Source: Thermodesulfobacteriota bacterium
GTDB lineage: Bacteria; Desulfobacterota_D; UBA1144; Nemesobacterales; UBA2774
Assembly: GCA_039028315.1 (NCBI GenBank)
Contig: JBCCIH010000036.1
Coordinates: forward strand, 1 to 13,586
Direction: 5' to 3'
Length of the DNA stretch: 13,586 bases
The position numbers and the translations under genes were made by a program. The notes beneath the pieces were generated by a model that worked only from the letters and a program-made list of their open reading frames with translations, was not told the origin of the DNA and ran no database searches. Positions 1 through 7,916 of the stretch are shown here, piece by piece; the first letter of the stretch is position 1; every line of letters begins with the position of its first letter.

Positions 1-3000
1 CAGGTTAGAACAGGCGATACCCCGGCATCGGCTAGAGCTAAGATGACAAAGACGCCGCCCCATATTCTGGTAACAACTCCCGAGTCTCTTTATCTCATAC
101 TCACCAGCAAAAATGGCCGGGAAATGCTCAGTGATGCACACACTCTTATTGTGGATGAGATTCACGCTCTTGTAGACAGCAAAAGGGGTTCTCATTTATC
201 TCTATCGGCCGAAAGATTAGAAAATTTAACTAGGAGTAAACTTACAAGAATAGGGCTTTCGGCTACTCAAAAACCAATAGAGACAATCGCGCAATTTCTA
301 ACCGGGGTCACTAAAAACGGTAAAGCCCCAGCTTGCAAAATTATTAATGCAGGACATAGAAGAAAACTGGACTTATCAATTGAAGTTCCTAAATCCCCTC
401 TTACCGCGATAATGTCCAACGAAGTGTGGGGGGAGGTCTACGAAAGACTTGAAGAGCTTATAAATCAGCACCAGACAACCCTTATTTTTGTAAACACTAG
501 AAGGCTGGCCGAGCGAATGACCCATAACCTTACAGAGAGATTCGGCACGGAAATACTTGCCGCCCATCATGGAAGCATATCAAAAGAGATGCGCCTTGAT
601 GCGGAGAAAAGACTTAAATCAGGCGAGCTCAGGGCAATAGTTGCAACAGCGTCACTTGAGCTCGGAATAGATATCGGCTCGGTTGATCTGGTCTGTCAGA
701 TAGGCTCATCAAAATCCATTGCTACATTCCTACAAAGGGTAGGGCGCTCAGGCCACAGCGTTAAAGGCACACCGAAGGGAAAAATATTCCCACTTAGTTT
801 AGATGAGCTAGTTGAGTGTGCGGCGTTATTGGATTCAATAAACAAAGGCGAGCTCGACAGCATCGTGATGCCTGAAAAACCCCTTGATGTTCTGGCCCAG
901 CAGATAGTGGCCGAGGTAAGCTCAAGAGAGTACGGGGAGAAGGAGCTTTTTAATCTCTACAAAAAAGCGTATCCATACAGAGAGCTTGATGAGAGCGAAT
1001 TTGATCAGGTGATTGATATGCTCTCTAAGGGATTTACTGTTCAAAAGGGAAGACGCGGCGCATATGTTCATCACGACGTAGTAAACGAAAGACTAAGAGC
1101 CAGAAAAGGGGCTCGGCTTGCAGCTCTTATATCAGGCGGCACTATTCCAGACAGTTTTGATTATGACGTTGTACTAGAACCCACAAACACATTTATCGGC
1201 ACAGTAAATGAGGATTTTGCAATAGAAAGCGTGCCAGGGGACGTGTTTTTATTAGGAAACCATTCATGGCGTATATTAAAAGTAAACGGCGGCAAAGTAA
1301 GAGTGGAAGATGCGGGAAGCCTTCCCCCTACGATACCCTTTTGGTTTGGCGAGGCCCCCGGAAGAAGTGTTGAATTTTCTCAAGCGGTGTCTCGTCTAAG
1401 ACAAGAGTTATCAAACAAAATTGGGGATATTAAAGAGCATATAAAAGAGGGGGATCTTTTAGACAGCTTCTCCAATGATGCCTGGAAAGAGCCGTCCATA
1501 AAATGGCTCACAGAAGATGTTGGTCTCACGCTAGAAGCCGCAGATCAATTAGTAGTTTATATGGCAACCGTAAAAGCTGCGCTAGGGATTATTCCAACTC
1601 ACAAAAAACTTGTGATCGAGAGGTTTTTTGATGAAGCGGGAGCAATGCACCTGGTTATTCATTCCCCATACGGCAGCCGTCTTAACCGCGCATGGGGTCT
1701 TTCGCTTAGAAAAAGATTCTGTAGAAAATTCAATTTTGAGCTCCAAGCAGCGGCTGCAGAAGACTCTATAATTTTAAGTCTTGGGGCAACGCACAGCTTT
1801 CCATTGGAAGAGGTTTATCAATACCTTCATCCAAATAGTGTAAGGCAGGTGCTCACGCAAGCTCTGCTGGATGCGCCAATGTTTGAGGTGAGGTGGCGCT
1901 GGAATGCGAGTACCGCTTTGGCTGTGCTTAGGAGATGGACCAGCAAAAAAGTGCCCCCAGCAGTACAGCGCATACATTCAGAAGATTTAATCGCCCAAGT
2001 TTTCCCCGATCAGATAGCGTGTTTAGAAAATATAGTTGGCGAGAGAGAAGTGCCGGATCATCCGCTTGTAAGCCAGACTATATATGACTGTCTTTATGAG
2101 GCAATGGACATCGAGAATTTAGAAGATCTTTTAAAGAGAATTCATGGAGGGGAGATTGAGCTTAACACATGCGATTTAACAGAGCCCTCGCCCCTTTCAC
2201 AGCAGATATTAAACGCAAGGCCTTATGCATTTTTAGATGACGTACCGCTTGAAGAAAGAAGAACCCATGCGGTTCAAAACAGAAGGTGGCTAGACCCCTC
2301 TGAGGCCGCCGAGCTGGGCCAGTTAGATCCTCAGGCAATTCAGACAGTAAGGCAAGAAGCCTGGCCCCAGGCCCAGAGCGCAGACGAGCTCCATGACGCT
2401 CTTGTTCTGTGCGGATTTTTGACCAAAAAAGAGGGGGAGCAAAACGGCTGGAATCTGCTTTATAAAGAGCTGGAATCACAAAATAGAGCTACAACCCTTA
2501 CTACTAAAACAGATAAAAAGCTATGGATCGCTGTTGAAAGACTTGGTGATGTAATTTCTATTTATCAAGAGGCTAAGATAAATCCGATTATAGAAATACC
2601 TCCAAAATTAAAAGAAAAATCGCTTACCAAAGAAGATGCTCTAGTAGAAATGGTGAGAAGTAGACTAGAGGCGCTCGGCCCTGTAACAGCAGCGCAGCTC
2701 GCCGAATCAATAGAAGTATCTGAAATAGAAATGGACAGCGCACTTCTAAAACTAGAAGGGGAGGGGTTTGTATTCAGAGGCAGTTTTACGCCCGGCCTTG
2801 GCGAGATTGAGTGGTGTGAGAGAAGACTGCTGGCACGGATAAACAAATATACTCTTAGCAAGCTTCGAGCCGAGATAGAGCCTGTATCTGCTTCAGACTT
2901 TATGCGCTTTCTTTTCTCTTGGCATGGGGTTAGCGGACAGGAAAAGCCAGAAGGAGTAGAAGCTCTTAGAAGAGTCCTATCTCAGCTAGAAGGCTTTGAG

Positions 3001-4032
3001 GCCCCTGCCGCAGCATGGGAAGGTGATTTGTTCTCAAGCCGCCTTAAGGACTATGATCACGCATGGCTAGATACGCTTTGTCTTTCGGGCTCTGCAGTAT
3101 GGGGGAGGTTCCGTACAAACGGTTCCGGAAATAAAAAGAAACCCAATCCTATAAAGACAACCCCTATAACAATAATAAAACGATCCAATTTAAATATGTG
3201 GAAAGGGGTCATAAAAAAACCGGAATATAATTTGGAGGGACTCTCGCGTCAGGCAGGCAAGGTGATGAATTTTATTGCCGATAACGGAGCATCGTTTTTT
3301 GAAGAAATTATCTCCGGCACTAAAGGTATGAGCGCGGAGACGGAAATTGCCTTGGCCGAGCTTGTAGCAAAAGGAATTATCACTTCAGATAGTTACACTG
3401 GCCTTAGGGCTTTGTTGGTTAGATCTAAATACAGGACAGAAAGGGGTAGGAGAAAAAAGAGAATAAGCTTTAATATGGAAGGGGCGGGCAGGTGGTCTTT
3501 GATAACCACCCAAGAAGAGGAGCATGAAAAAGCAAATTCTGAGCAGCTTAGAGAAATAGCAAGGATCTTACTAAACAGATACGGGATTGTGTTTAGAAAG
3601 CTATTGGATAGAGAGAGTTTTGCGCCTCCATGGAGAGATTTAGTGAGAGCGCTTAGGCTGCTTGAGCTCAGAGGAGAGGTTAGGGGAGGAAGATTTGTTG
3701 AGGGAGTTACTGGAGAGCAGTTTGCTCTACCAGAGGCGGTTGCCTCTCTTAGAGATATACGCAGGAAAAAGGGTTCTGATGATCTGGTATCTCTTAGCGC
3801 CTCTGATCCTCTTAATCTTATGGGAGTAGTGACTCCCGGAAAGAGGGTAGCGTCACATTATAAAAATAGAGTGCTTTATAGAGATGGAGTGCCTGCTGCG
3901 TTCAGGGAAGGGGGAGAAATCAGGCTACTGTCAGATTTTGACCAAACACAGGAGTGGAGCATTCGCCAGAGATTAATTAAGAGAAGCTTCTCTCCTAAAC
4001 TAAAACCCTATTTAGGCAAGGGAGCTGCTTAA
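1..4032 (+). CDS. lhr: Long Lhr-type ATP-dependent helicase, N-terminus outside window
   Basis: Superfamily-2 DNA/RNA helicase of the Lhr family, a 3'-5' translocase linked to DNA repair. The frame is open from base 1 and starts inside the first RecA domain (VRTGDTP, then TTPES), so the ATG at 43 is an internal Met. The P-loop (motif I) and roughly 150-200 residues are missing off the left edge, judged from the E. coli protein of about 1540 residues. Visible motifs are DEIH (154-165), SAT (259-267), IFVNTRR, the motif V stretch ATASLELGIDIG, and QRVGRSGH (733-756), whose arginines are the motif VI fingers. Behind the RecA domains come the winged-helix and beta-barrel Lhr core, then a long C-terminal region with another winged-helix-like segment (near 2640-2800) and the usual Lhr C-terminal block (SASDPLNLMGVVTPG). 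This is the long E. coli-like form, not the short archaeal one. It stands alone and points away from its neighbours. Confidence 0.95.
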   Translation, partial: QVRTGDTPASARAKMTKTPPHILVTTPESLYLILTSKNGREMLSDAHTLIVDEIHALVDSKRGSHLSLSAERLENLTRSKLTRIGLSATQKPIETIAQFLTGVTKNGKAPACKIINAGHRRKLDLSIEVPKSPLTAIMSNEVWGEVYERLEELINQHQTTLIFVNTRRLAERMTHNLTERFGTEILAAHHGSISKEMRLDAEKRLKSGELRAIVATASLELGIDIGSVDLVCQIGSSKSIATFLQRVGRSGHSVKGTPKGKIFPLSLDELVECAALLDSINKGELDSIVMPEKPLDVLAQQIVAEVSSREYGEKELFNLYKKAYPYRELDESEFDQVIDMLSKGFTVQKGRRGAYVHHDVVNERLRARKGARLAALISGGTIPDSFDYDVVLEPTNTFIGTVNEDFAIESVPGDVFLLGNHSWRILKVNGGKVRVEDAGSLPPTIPFWFGEAPGRSVEFSQAVSRLRQELSNKIGDIKEHIKEGDLLDSFSNDAWKEPSIKWLTEDVGLTLEAADQLVVYMATVKAALGIIPTHKKLVIERFFDEAGAMHLVIHSPYGSRLNRAWGLSLRKRFCRKFNFELQAAAAEDSIILSLGATHSFPLEEVYQYLHPNSVRQVLTQALLDAPMFEVRWRWNASTALAVLRRWTSKKVPPAVQRIHSEDLIAQVFPDQIACLENIVGEREVPDHPLVSQTIYDCLYEAMDIENLEDLLKRIHGGEIELNTCDLTEPSPLSQQILNARPYAFLDDVPLEERRTHAVQNRRWLDPSEAAELGQLDPQAIQTVRQEAWPQAQSADELHDALVLCGFLTKKEGEQNGWNLLYKELESQNRATTLTTKTDKKLWIAVERLGDVISIYQEAKINPIIEIPPKLKEKSLTKEDALVEMVRSRLEALGPVTAAQLAESIEVSEIEMDSALLKLEGEGFVFRGSFTPGLGEIEWCERRLLARINKYTLSKLRAEIEPVSASDFMRFLFSWHGVSGQEKPEGVEALRRVLSQLEGFEAPAAAWEGDLFSSRLKDYDHAWLDTLCLSGSAVWGRFRTNGSGNKKKPNPIKTTPITIIKRSNLNMWKGVIKKPEYNLEGLSRQAGKVMNFIADNGASFFEEIISGTKGMSAETEIALAELVAKGIITSDSYTGLRALLVRSKYRTERGRRKKRISFNMEGAGRWSLITTQEEEHEKANSEQLREIARILLNRYGIVFRKLLDRESFAPPWRDLVRALRLLELRGEVRGGRFVEGVTGEQFALPEAVASLRDIRRKKGSDDLVSLSASDPLNLMGVVTPGKRVASHYKNRVLYRDGVPAAFREGGEIRLLSDFDQTQEWSIRQRLIKRSFSPKLKPYLGKGAA

Positions 4033-4678
4033 ATCTTTGCAAAATATTACGTTTTGCTGAGAAATGCTGCGTCTGATAATGTTCAATTATGTCTACTGCT
4101 AAGCCAGAAATAATATAATGATTACAGAGTCTTAGGATGGAGTCCGCATAAATCAGCAAAAACAGCATTTTTAAGAAAATATTATATCTAATAATGAGGG
4201 ATACTTATGATTCATACTTAAAGTATGAAAATTGGCACAAAATGAACTAATTATGGAAATACGAATATCTTGTGACCATCTAGAGATTCTTTAGAGTGCT
4301 ACATGTGAATAAGACTTAAAAAAAATTGTTTAATTATAGGCAATATATGCCCTACTTCTAATATTTATAATAGATATGATCTATAAACGCCTGGAATGCT
4401 TATGATAGGGCAACAAGAAAAGATGTCAAAATTGTACGAATTCTTAAATCTTTTGTTTAAGCAACTGTCCTCATATAATAATCGAAGTTTCTCATGGGAT
4501 TAATGCGGTATCAAGATTATTTTCTCACTCTGTTACTATTCCCCATATCTTAAAGTGTAATATTAAACAACTATACTTTGTCCACATTAGTTAAAGTGTT
4601 AGCCTAAATTAAAAAGCTAATACGTTGTAATTAATAAGTATTATACGTGGATTCAACACAAAAAAGTTTAATTTATTA
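4033..4678. other. AT-rich intergenic region without a recognisable gene
   Basis: This gap lies between the converging ends of lhr and the HerA-like gene. It is much richer in A+T than the genes around it and has stops in all frames. The longest readable pieces are a 35-codon frame at 4396-4503 (starting MLMIGQQEKM) and an overlapping 26-codon frame (ending KIVRILKSFV). Neither has a convincing ribosome binding site. A weak hairpin, GCAAAA/TTTTGC (4039-4057), follows lhr but has no T-run, so no clear intrinsic terminator is seen for either gene. No tRNA fold or insertion-sequence end was found. It may be an eroded gene, or it may hold a small RNA. Confidence 0.6.
4211..4229. repeat. 19-bp near-perfect palindrome
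   Basis: TTCATACTT and AAGTATGAA are perfect 9-bp inverted arms around one central base. The heptamer ATACTTA also occurs just to the left (4201-4207) and again inside the left arm (4214-4220). Dyads of this size are typical of dimeric repressor operators, but no gene starts next to it, so its role is unknown. Confidence 0.5.
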
Positions 4679-6106
4679 CTACTTTAAGATAGATCCCAGA
4701 ATTCCCCTCATAAGCTTGTTGGCTATCTGTCTTCCAACTGATCTGGCAGCGCTTTTTGCCATAGTTTCCATGATTCCTTGGCGCTGGCGGGCAGGCTTTT
4801 TCTTTGCCTTGGTCTTAGATTTAGGCGTTTGCTCTGCTCTTTTTTGCAGCAATTCATAGGCAGATTCGCGGTCTACTAGTTTTTCATAAAATCCATATAT
4901 TATCGAGTTTTGAATTATTGTGTTTCGTGCCCTATGTTCAATGGGCCCCATTTGGCTATATGGAGGTCTTATTAGGGCCTTTTCTACTATATTTGGGCGT
5001 CCTTTTTCGTCTAAAAACGATATTAATGCCTCACCTACACCCAGTTCCGTTATTACAGTTTCTGTATCTAAATTAGGATTGGTTCTAAAGGTCTGCGCCG
5101 CAGATCTGACCGCTTTTTGATCACGTGGAGTATAGGCGCGAAGTGCATGTTGTATTCTGTTCCCTAACTGCCCTAAAACCTCATCAGGTATATCTAAGGG
5201 GTTTTGGCTTACAAAATAAACACCTACCCCCTTGGATCTAATCAGTCTTGCGACCTGTTCAATTTTTTCTTGAAGAGCTTCAGGGGCATTATCAAAAAGA
5301 AGATGAGCTTCGTCAAAAAAGAAGACTAGCTTTGGCTTGTCCGGATCTCCAACCTCGGGAAGCTGTTCAAATAACTCTGATAGTAACCAAAGCAATAATG
5401 TGGCATAGATTCTGGGCGATCCAATTAACTTATTAGATGCTAAAATGTTGATTATTCCATTTCCATTTTCATCGGTTTGTAGAAAATCATCTAAGTTCAG
5501 AGCGGGTTCCCCAAAAAAGATATCTCCTCCCTGATCTTCTAGGGTTAATAGTTTTCTTTGAATAGCCCCAACGCTGGCTCTTGAGATTCTTCCGTATTCG
5601 GTGGAAAATTCTGACGCATGTTCAGCGGCATACTGCAAGATAGAGCGCAAGTCTTTTATGTCTAAAAGCAAAAGGCCATCGTCATCAGCGATGCGGAATA
5701 TTAAAGTTAGCACCCCTGTTTGTGTATCATTAAGATTGAGCAGGCGACTCAACAAGAGTGGACCCATTTCTGAAATTGTGGTTCGAATAGGATGCCCTAG
5801 TTCTCCAAAAACATCCCAAAAAACGACAGGGTTTCCATTGAAATCAAAATCTGTAAGACCGATTGTATTTATTCGTTCAGTAATTTTCGGATGGTCTTTG
5901 CCTGGCGCGCTTATTCCAGACAAGTCCCCTTTAACATCGGACATAAAAACAGGAACCCCTATTTTGCTAAAATTCTCAGCTAATACTTGAAGAGTGACTG
6001 TTTTACCAGTACCGGTTGCGCCTGCGATAAGACCATGGCGGTTAGCCATTTTAGGAATTATAAAGAGCTCTTTTTCGCCTTTGCCAACTATTATATTTTT
6101 AGACAT
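4679..6106 (-). CDS. HerA-like ATPase, DUF853/YjgR family
   Basis: Predicted P-loop ATPase of the HerA/FtsK superfamily, related to E. coli YjgR (about 500 residues). It is likely cytosolic and ring-forming; its biological role is not settled. The 475-residue product has Walker A GATGTGKT at residues 29-36, close to the N-terminus as in the family (PKMANRHGLIAGATGTGKT). Walker B is LVFFFDEAH at 260-268, with catalytic D265/E266. A FVSQNP sensor-like segment follows at 298-303, then a conserved GNRIQHALRAYTPRDQKA block with candidate arginine fingers. The C-terminus has a basic Lys/Arg-rich stretch (429-442) and an amphipathic tail. The ATG at 6106 fits the family start, although its ribosome binding site is poor. 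It lies 40 bp downstream of nfo on the same strand and is probably co-transcribed with it. HerA proteins often work with nucleases such as NurA, but none is adjacent except endonuclease IV, so a functional link is only a guess. Confidence 0.93.
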   Translation of the reverse strand: MSKNIIVGKGEKELFIIPKMANRHGLIAGATGTGKTVTLQVLAENFSKIGVPVFMSDVKGDLSGISAPGKDHPKITERINTIGLTDFDFNGNPVVFWDVFGELGHPIRTTISEMGPLLLSRLLNLNDTQTGVLTLIFRIADDDGLLLLDIKDLRSILQYAAEHASEFSTEYGRISRASVGAIQRKLLTLEDQGGDIFFGEPALNLDDFLQTDENGNGIINILASNKLIGSPRIYATLLLWLLSELFEQLPEVGDPDKPKLVFFFDEAHLLFDNAPEALQEKIEQVARLIRSKGVGVYFVSQNPLDIPDEVLGQLGNRIQHALRAYTPRDQKAVRSAAQTFRTNPNLDTETVITELGVGEALISFLDEKGRPNIVEKALIRPPYSQMGPIEHRARNTIIQNSIIYGFYEKLVDRESAYELLQKRAEQTPKSKTKAKKKPARQRQGIMETMAKSAARSVGRQIANKLMRGILGSILK

Positions 6107-6146
6107 GAGACTATAATTACTACTCTATACCAAATTGTAAATAGGT

Positions 6147-6977
6147 TTATTTTTTTCTGAGTTTTTTTAAAGTTTTAATGTCCTCGGCGACCTTATCAGG
6201 AGGGGTTTCTACTATCATATCTATATTCTTAAAGAGCTGGCTATGAACTATATTTTTAAATCCTTCTATTCCAATTTTGCCTTTTCCGATATGTTCGTGT
6301 CTATCTTTTCTTTCGCCAAAATCAACCTTGGAATCATTGCCATGAAAGAGTTTTATTTTATCAATTCCAACTGTTTTTGATATTAATTTAATAGTATTAT
6401 CAAACCCTTTCTTTGTGCGTATCTCGTGCCCAGAGGCAAACATGTGAGCTGTATCTAGACATATATTTATATTATAATTTTGTAGTTCATCTAATATTTC
6501 TCCTAGCTCCTCAAAGCTATCCCCCACAGTAGCCCCTTGTCCAGCAGTATTTTCCAAAAGAAGTTTAGTTGTAAATTTCCCATTATCCATAATTTTTTTT
6601 AAGCTTTGTATAATCAAAGAAATCGCTTTTGTTCTGCTGCCATCCTTTGCACTACCAAGGTGTGTCATAATATATTTAACCCCTAACTTGCTCCCGCGCT
6701 CCAACTCTTCTTTGACAATATTTATTGAAGAATCTCTTAATTCTTTTTTATCAGAACAAAGATTTATATAGTACGGAGTATGTATGTAATAGTCATTTAT
6801 ATTATATTTATCGAGCTCATCAAAGAAGGATCTAATTAGTTCGTCTGTTAATTCAGGAGCCTTTCCCCCTCTGGGGGAGCGGGAAAAAAATTGGAAGCAT
6901 TCGCACCCTAAATCAAAAGCTCTTTTGGGTGCCTTGTCTATGCCGCCGGCTATTGATATATGAGCACCGAATTTCAT
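6147..6977 (-). CDS. nfo: Endonuclease IV (AP endonuclease, deoxyribonuclease IV)
   Basis: Zinc-dependent apurinic/apyrimidinic endonuclease of base-excision repair. It cuts the backbone 5' of abasic sites and trims blocked 3' ends. The 276-residue product is a TIM barrel of normal length (E. coli Nfo is 285). All nine metal ligands of the tri-zinc site can be assigned: H66 (YIHTPY), H106 (MTHLG), E142 (LENTAGQG), D175 and H178 (CLDTAH), H212 (LFHGND), D225 and H227 (DRHEH) and E257 (IVETP). The ATG at 6977 begins the canonical MKFGAHIS. The only upstream SD-like motif, GAGGT, is about 15 nt away, so initiation looks weak. Codon use is distinctly AT-rich, with many Lys, Ile and Asn residues compared with lhr or the genes to the right. 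The HerA-like gene follows after 40 bp, and a 310-bp divergent spacer lies upstream. Confidence 0.97.
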   Translation of the reverse strand: MKFGAHISIAGGIDKAPKRAFDLGCECFQFFSRSPRGGKAPELTDELIRSFFDELDKYNINDYYIHTPYYINLCSDKKELRDSSINIVKEELERGSKLGVKYIMTHLGSAKDGSRTKAISLIIQSLKKIMDNGKFTTKLLLENTAGQGATVGDSFEELGEILDELQNYNINICLDTAHMFASGHEIRTKKGFDNTIKLISKTVGIDKIKLFHGNDSKVDFGERKDRHEHIGKGKIGIEGFKNIVHSQLFKNIDMIVETPPDKVAEDIKTLKKLRKK

Positions 6978-7287
6978 TATTGAGTCTAGTTTACCTCATT
7001 AAGATATAACCTACGATATTTATTACCGCTATTGCAATCTAACTTAAACTAAAAAGAAAACTTTCTGACTAATTTCAACACAAGCAATAGCGGCATTAGG
7101 TATAGTTGATGGGAATTGTTTGTCCGATAAGCAATCTTATGTCTACTTAAAGCCTTCCTCATGGAACGTTCGTATATATTTTTTTACATCATAGCAATAT
7201 CCATATTGATATAATCATCCAATACATGATACAATAAAGGAATCTGCTTCTTGTTTATAATCATAAGATCTAATAAAGGGTTAAATT
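6978..7287. promoter_or_regulatory. Divergent intergenic region between nfo and an unknown gene
   Basis: These 310 AT-rich bases must hold the start signals for nfo (leftward) and the unknown gene (rightward). A TATAAT box at 7256-7261 sits about 25 nt before the TTG start and could be a -10 element, but no good -35 is found at normal spacing. A second TATAATCAT copy lies at 7210-7218. A long-range 10-bp inverted repeat is listed separately. No open reading frame here deserves a gene call; the best is a 13-codon frame with no clear SD. Confidence 0.4.
7026..7093. repeat. Spaced 10-bp perfect inverted repeat
   Basis: CCGCTATTGC (7026-7035) and GCAATAGCGG (7084-7093) are exact reverse complements separated by 48 nt, and they are the most GC-rich spots in an otherwise AT-rich spacer. 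The left arm overlaps an 8-bp palindrome, ATTGCAAT (7031-7038). This may be a paired operator that permits looping, or the closing stem of a structured leader or small RNA upstream of nfo. Confidence 0.4.
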
Positions 7288-7797
7288 TTGAGTTCTGAAA
7301 ATAATATCTTGCATCCACGAGAAATTGTATCTTCTTATGCTAATTTACTGGGCTCAATTAATGAGAACAATGATTCTGAGCCTTTAAGCATAATTCCTAA
7401 TGCACTTCCTGAATCTCTGCTACCCTTCGAATCGAAAACAATACGGCATGCTCTTGCTATCTATCTACTTCATCAGAATTACAATCAACAAAGAGAAATA
7501 ATTGAAGAAGCATATCTTTATCTGGACAACTTTATTCCGGATGAAGAATACAAGTTGTTCTTAGCGCTGCAGTCTTCAAAAGAAGGTCTGGAAAGCAGCA
7601 GCCCAGTTGAGACTATAGATAGAATGAACAGGTTAAGAATGAGAACTCAGAGTATTAATATCAAAAAAGAAGAGTCTATTGAAGAGCTAAACGCTCTTAG
7701 GCGAATCATGAACCTTCCTGATAATTTATCTAGTTTTGATGGTGACCAGCTAGCTGCTGATCAAGAGAAAGTTCAGGAACTACAGTTTAATATCTAG
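7288..7797 (+). CDS. Protein of unknown function, TTG start
   Basis: The 169-residue product is not recognised. The start is TTG, chosen because AAAGGG (7275-7280) lies 7 nt upstream and the next in-frame ATG is more than 100 codons inside. The product looks soluble: no signal peptide, no membrane segment and no cysteine. It is acidic and mostly helical. A short disordered Asn/Ser/Glu stretch (22-33) is followed by helices (50-80, with LLHQNYNQQREIIEEAYLYLD), and a second helical part (107-141 and 152-167) rich in Glu, Gln and Arg could form a short coiled coil. It is the only plus-strand gene between nfo and the right edge, and it converges on the decarboxylase operon with about 45 bp to that operon's terminator. 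Codon use and an orderly amino-acid composition support a real gene, but no function can be suggested. Confidence 0.7.
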   Translation: MSSENNILHPREIVSSYANLLGSINENNDSEPLSIIPNALPESLLPFESKTIRHALAIYLLHQNYNQQREIIEEAYLYLDNFIPDEEYKLFLALQSSKEGLESSSPVETIDRMNRLRMRTQSINIKKEESIEELNALRRIMNLPDNLSSFDGDQLAADQEKVQELQFNI

Positions 7798-7837
7798 CGA
7801 CCCGCTAGGATACACACACAAATCAAAAAAAGGATAT

Positions 7838-7873
7838 AAAAAAAGCAGGACCCCCGTAAGGGAGCCCTGCTTT
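7838..7873 (-). terminator. Intrinsic terminator of the decarboxylase-like operon
   Basis: On the minus strand, AAAGCAGG (7873-7866) pairs with CCTGCTTT (7849-7842), with further C-G pairs inside and a short TTAC loop. The run continues into seven T residues, followed by a second T-run near 7825-7831. The hairpin has only a poor T-tract on the plus strand, so it ends the leftward operon better than the rightward unknown gene. Confidence 0.88.
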
Positions 7874-7875
7874 AT

Positions 7876-7907
7876 GGTCTTTAGACCTTTGTTTCTTAAT
7901 TGAAACA
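7876..7907. repeat. Two small perfect hairpins between stop codon and terminator
   Basis: GGTCT-TT-AGACC (7876-7887) and TGTTTC-N6-GAAACA (7890-7907) lie back to back between the stop codon of the downstream decarboxylase-like gene and its terminator. With the terminator they give three consecutive stem-loops in the 3' untranslated region, which could protect the transcript from 3' exonucleases. Confidence 0.5.
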
Positions 7908-7916
7908 GTATTCCAC

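Noticed and set aside
43..45. ATG at 43 as the lhr start
   Set aside because: The frame is open to base 1 and encodes the conserved VRTGDTP of Lhr before this Met, so the gene starts upstream of the window.
2162..2479. Minus-strand 105-codon frame inside lhr
   Set aside because: It is antisense to a well-supported helicase domain and has no start signal or domain.
4396..4503. 35-codon small open frame in the gene-free gap
   Set aside because: It has no convincing ribosome binding site, and an overlapping frame looks equally protein-like, so no gene is called.
5601..5990. Plus-strand 129-codon frame opposite the HerA-like gene
   Set aside because: It is a shadow of a conserved ATPase gene, with low-complexity Ser/Lys-rich content.
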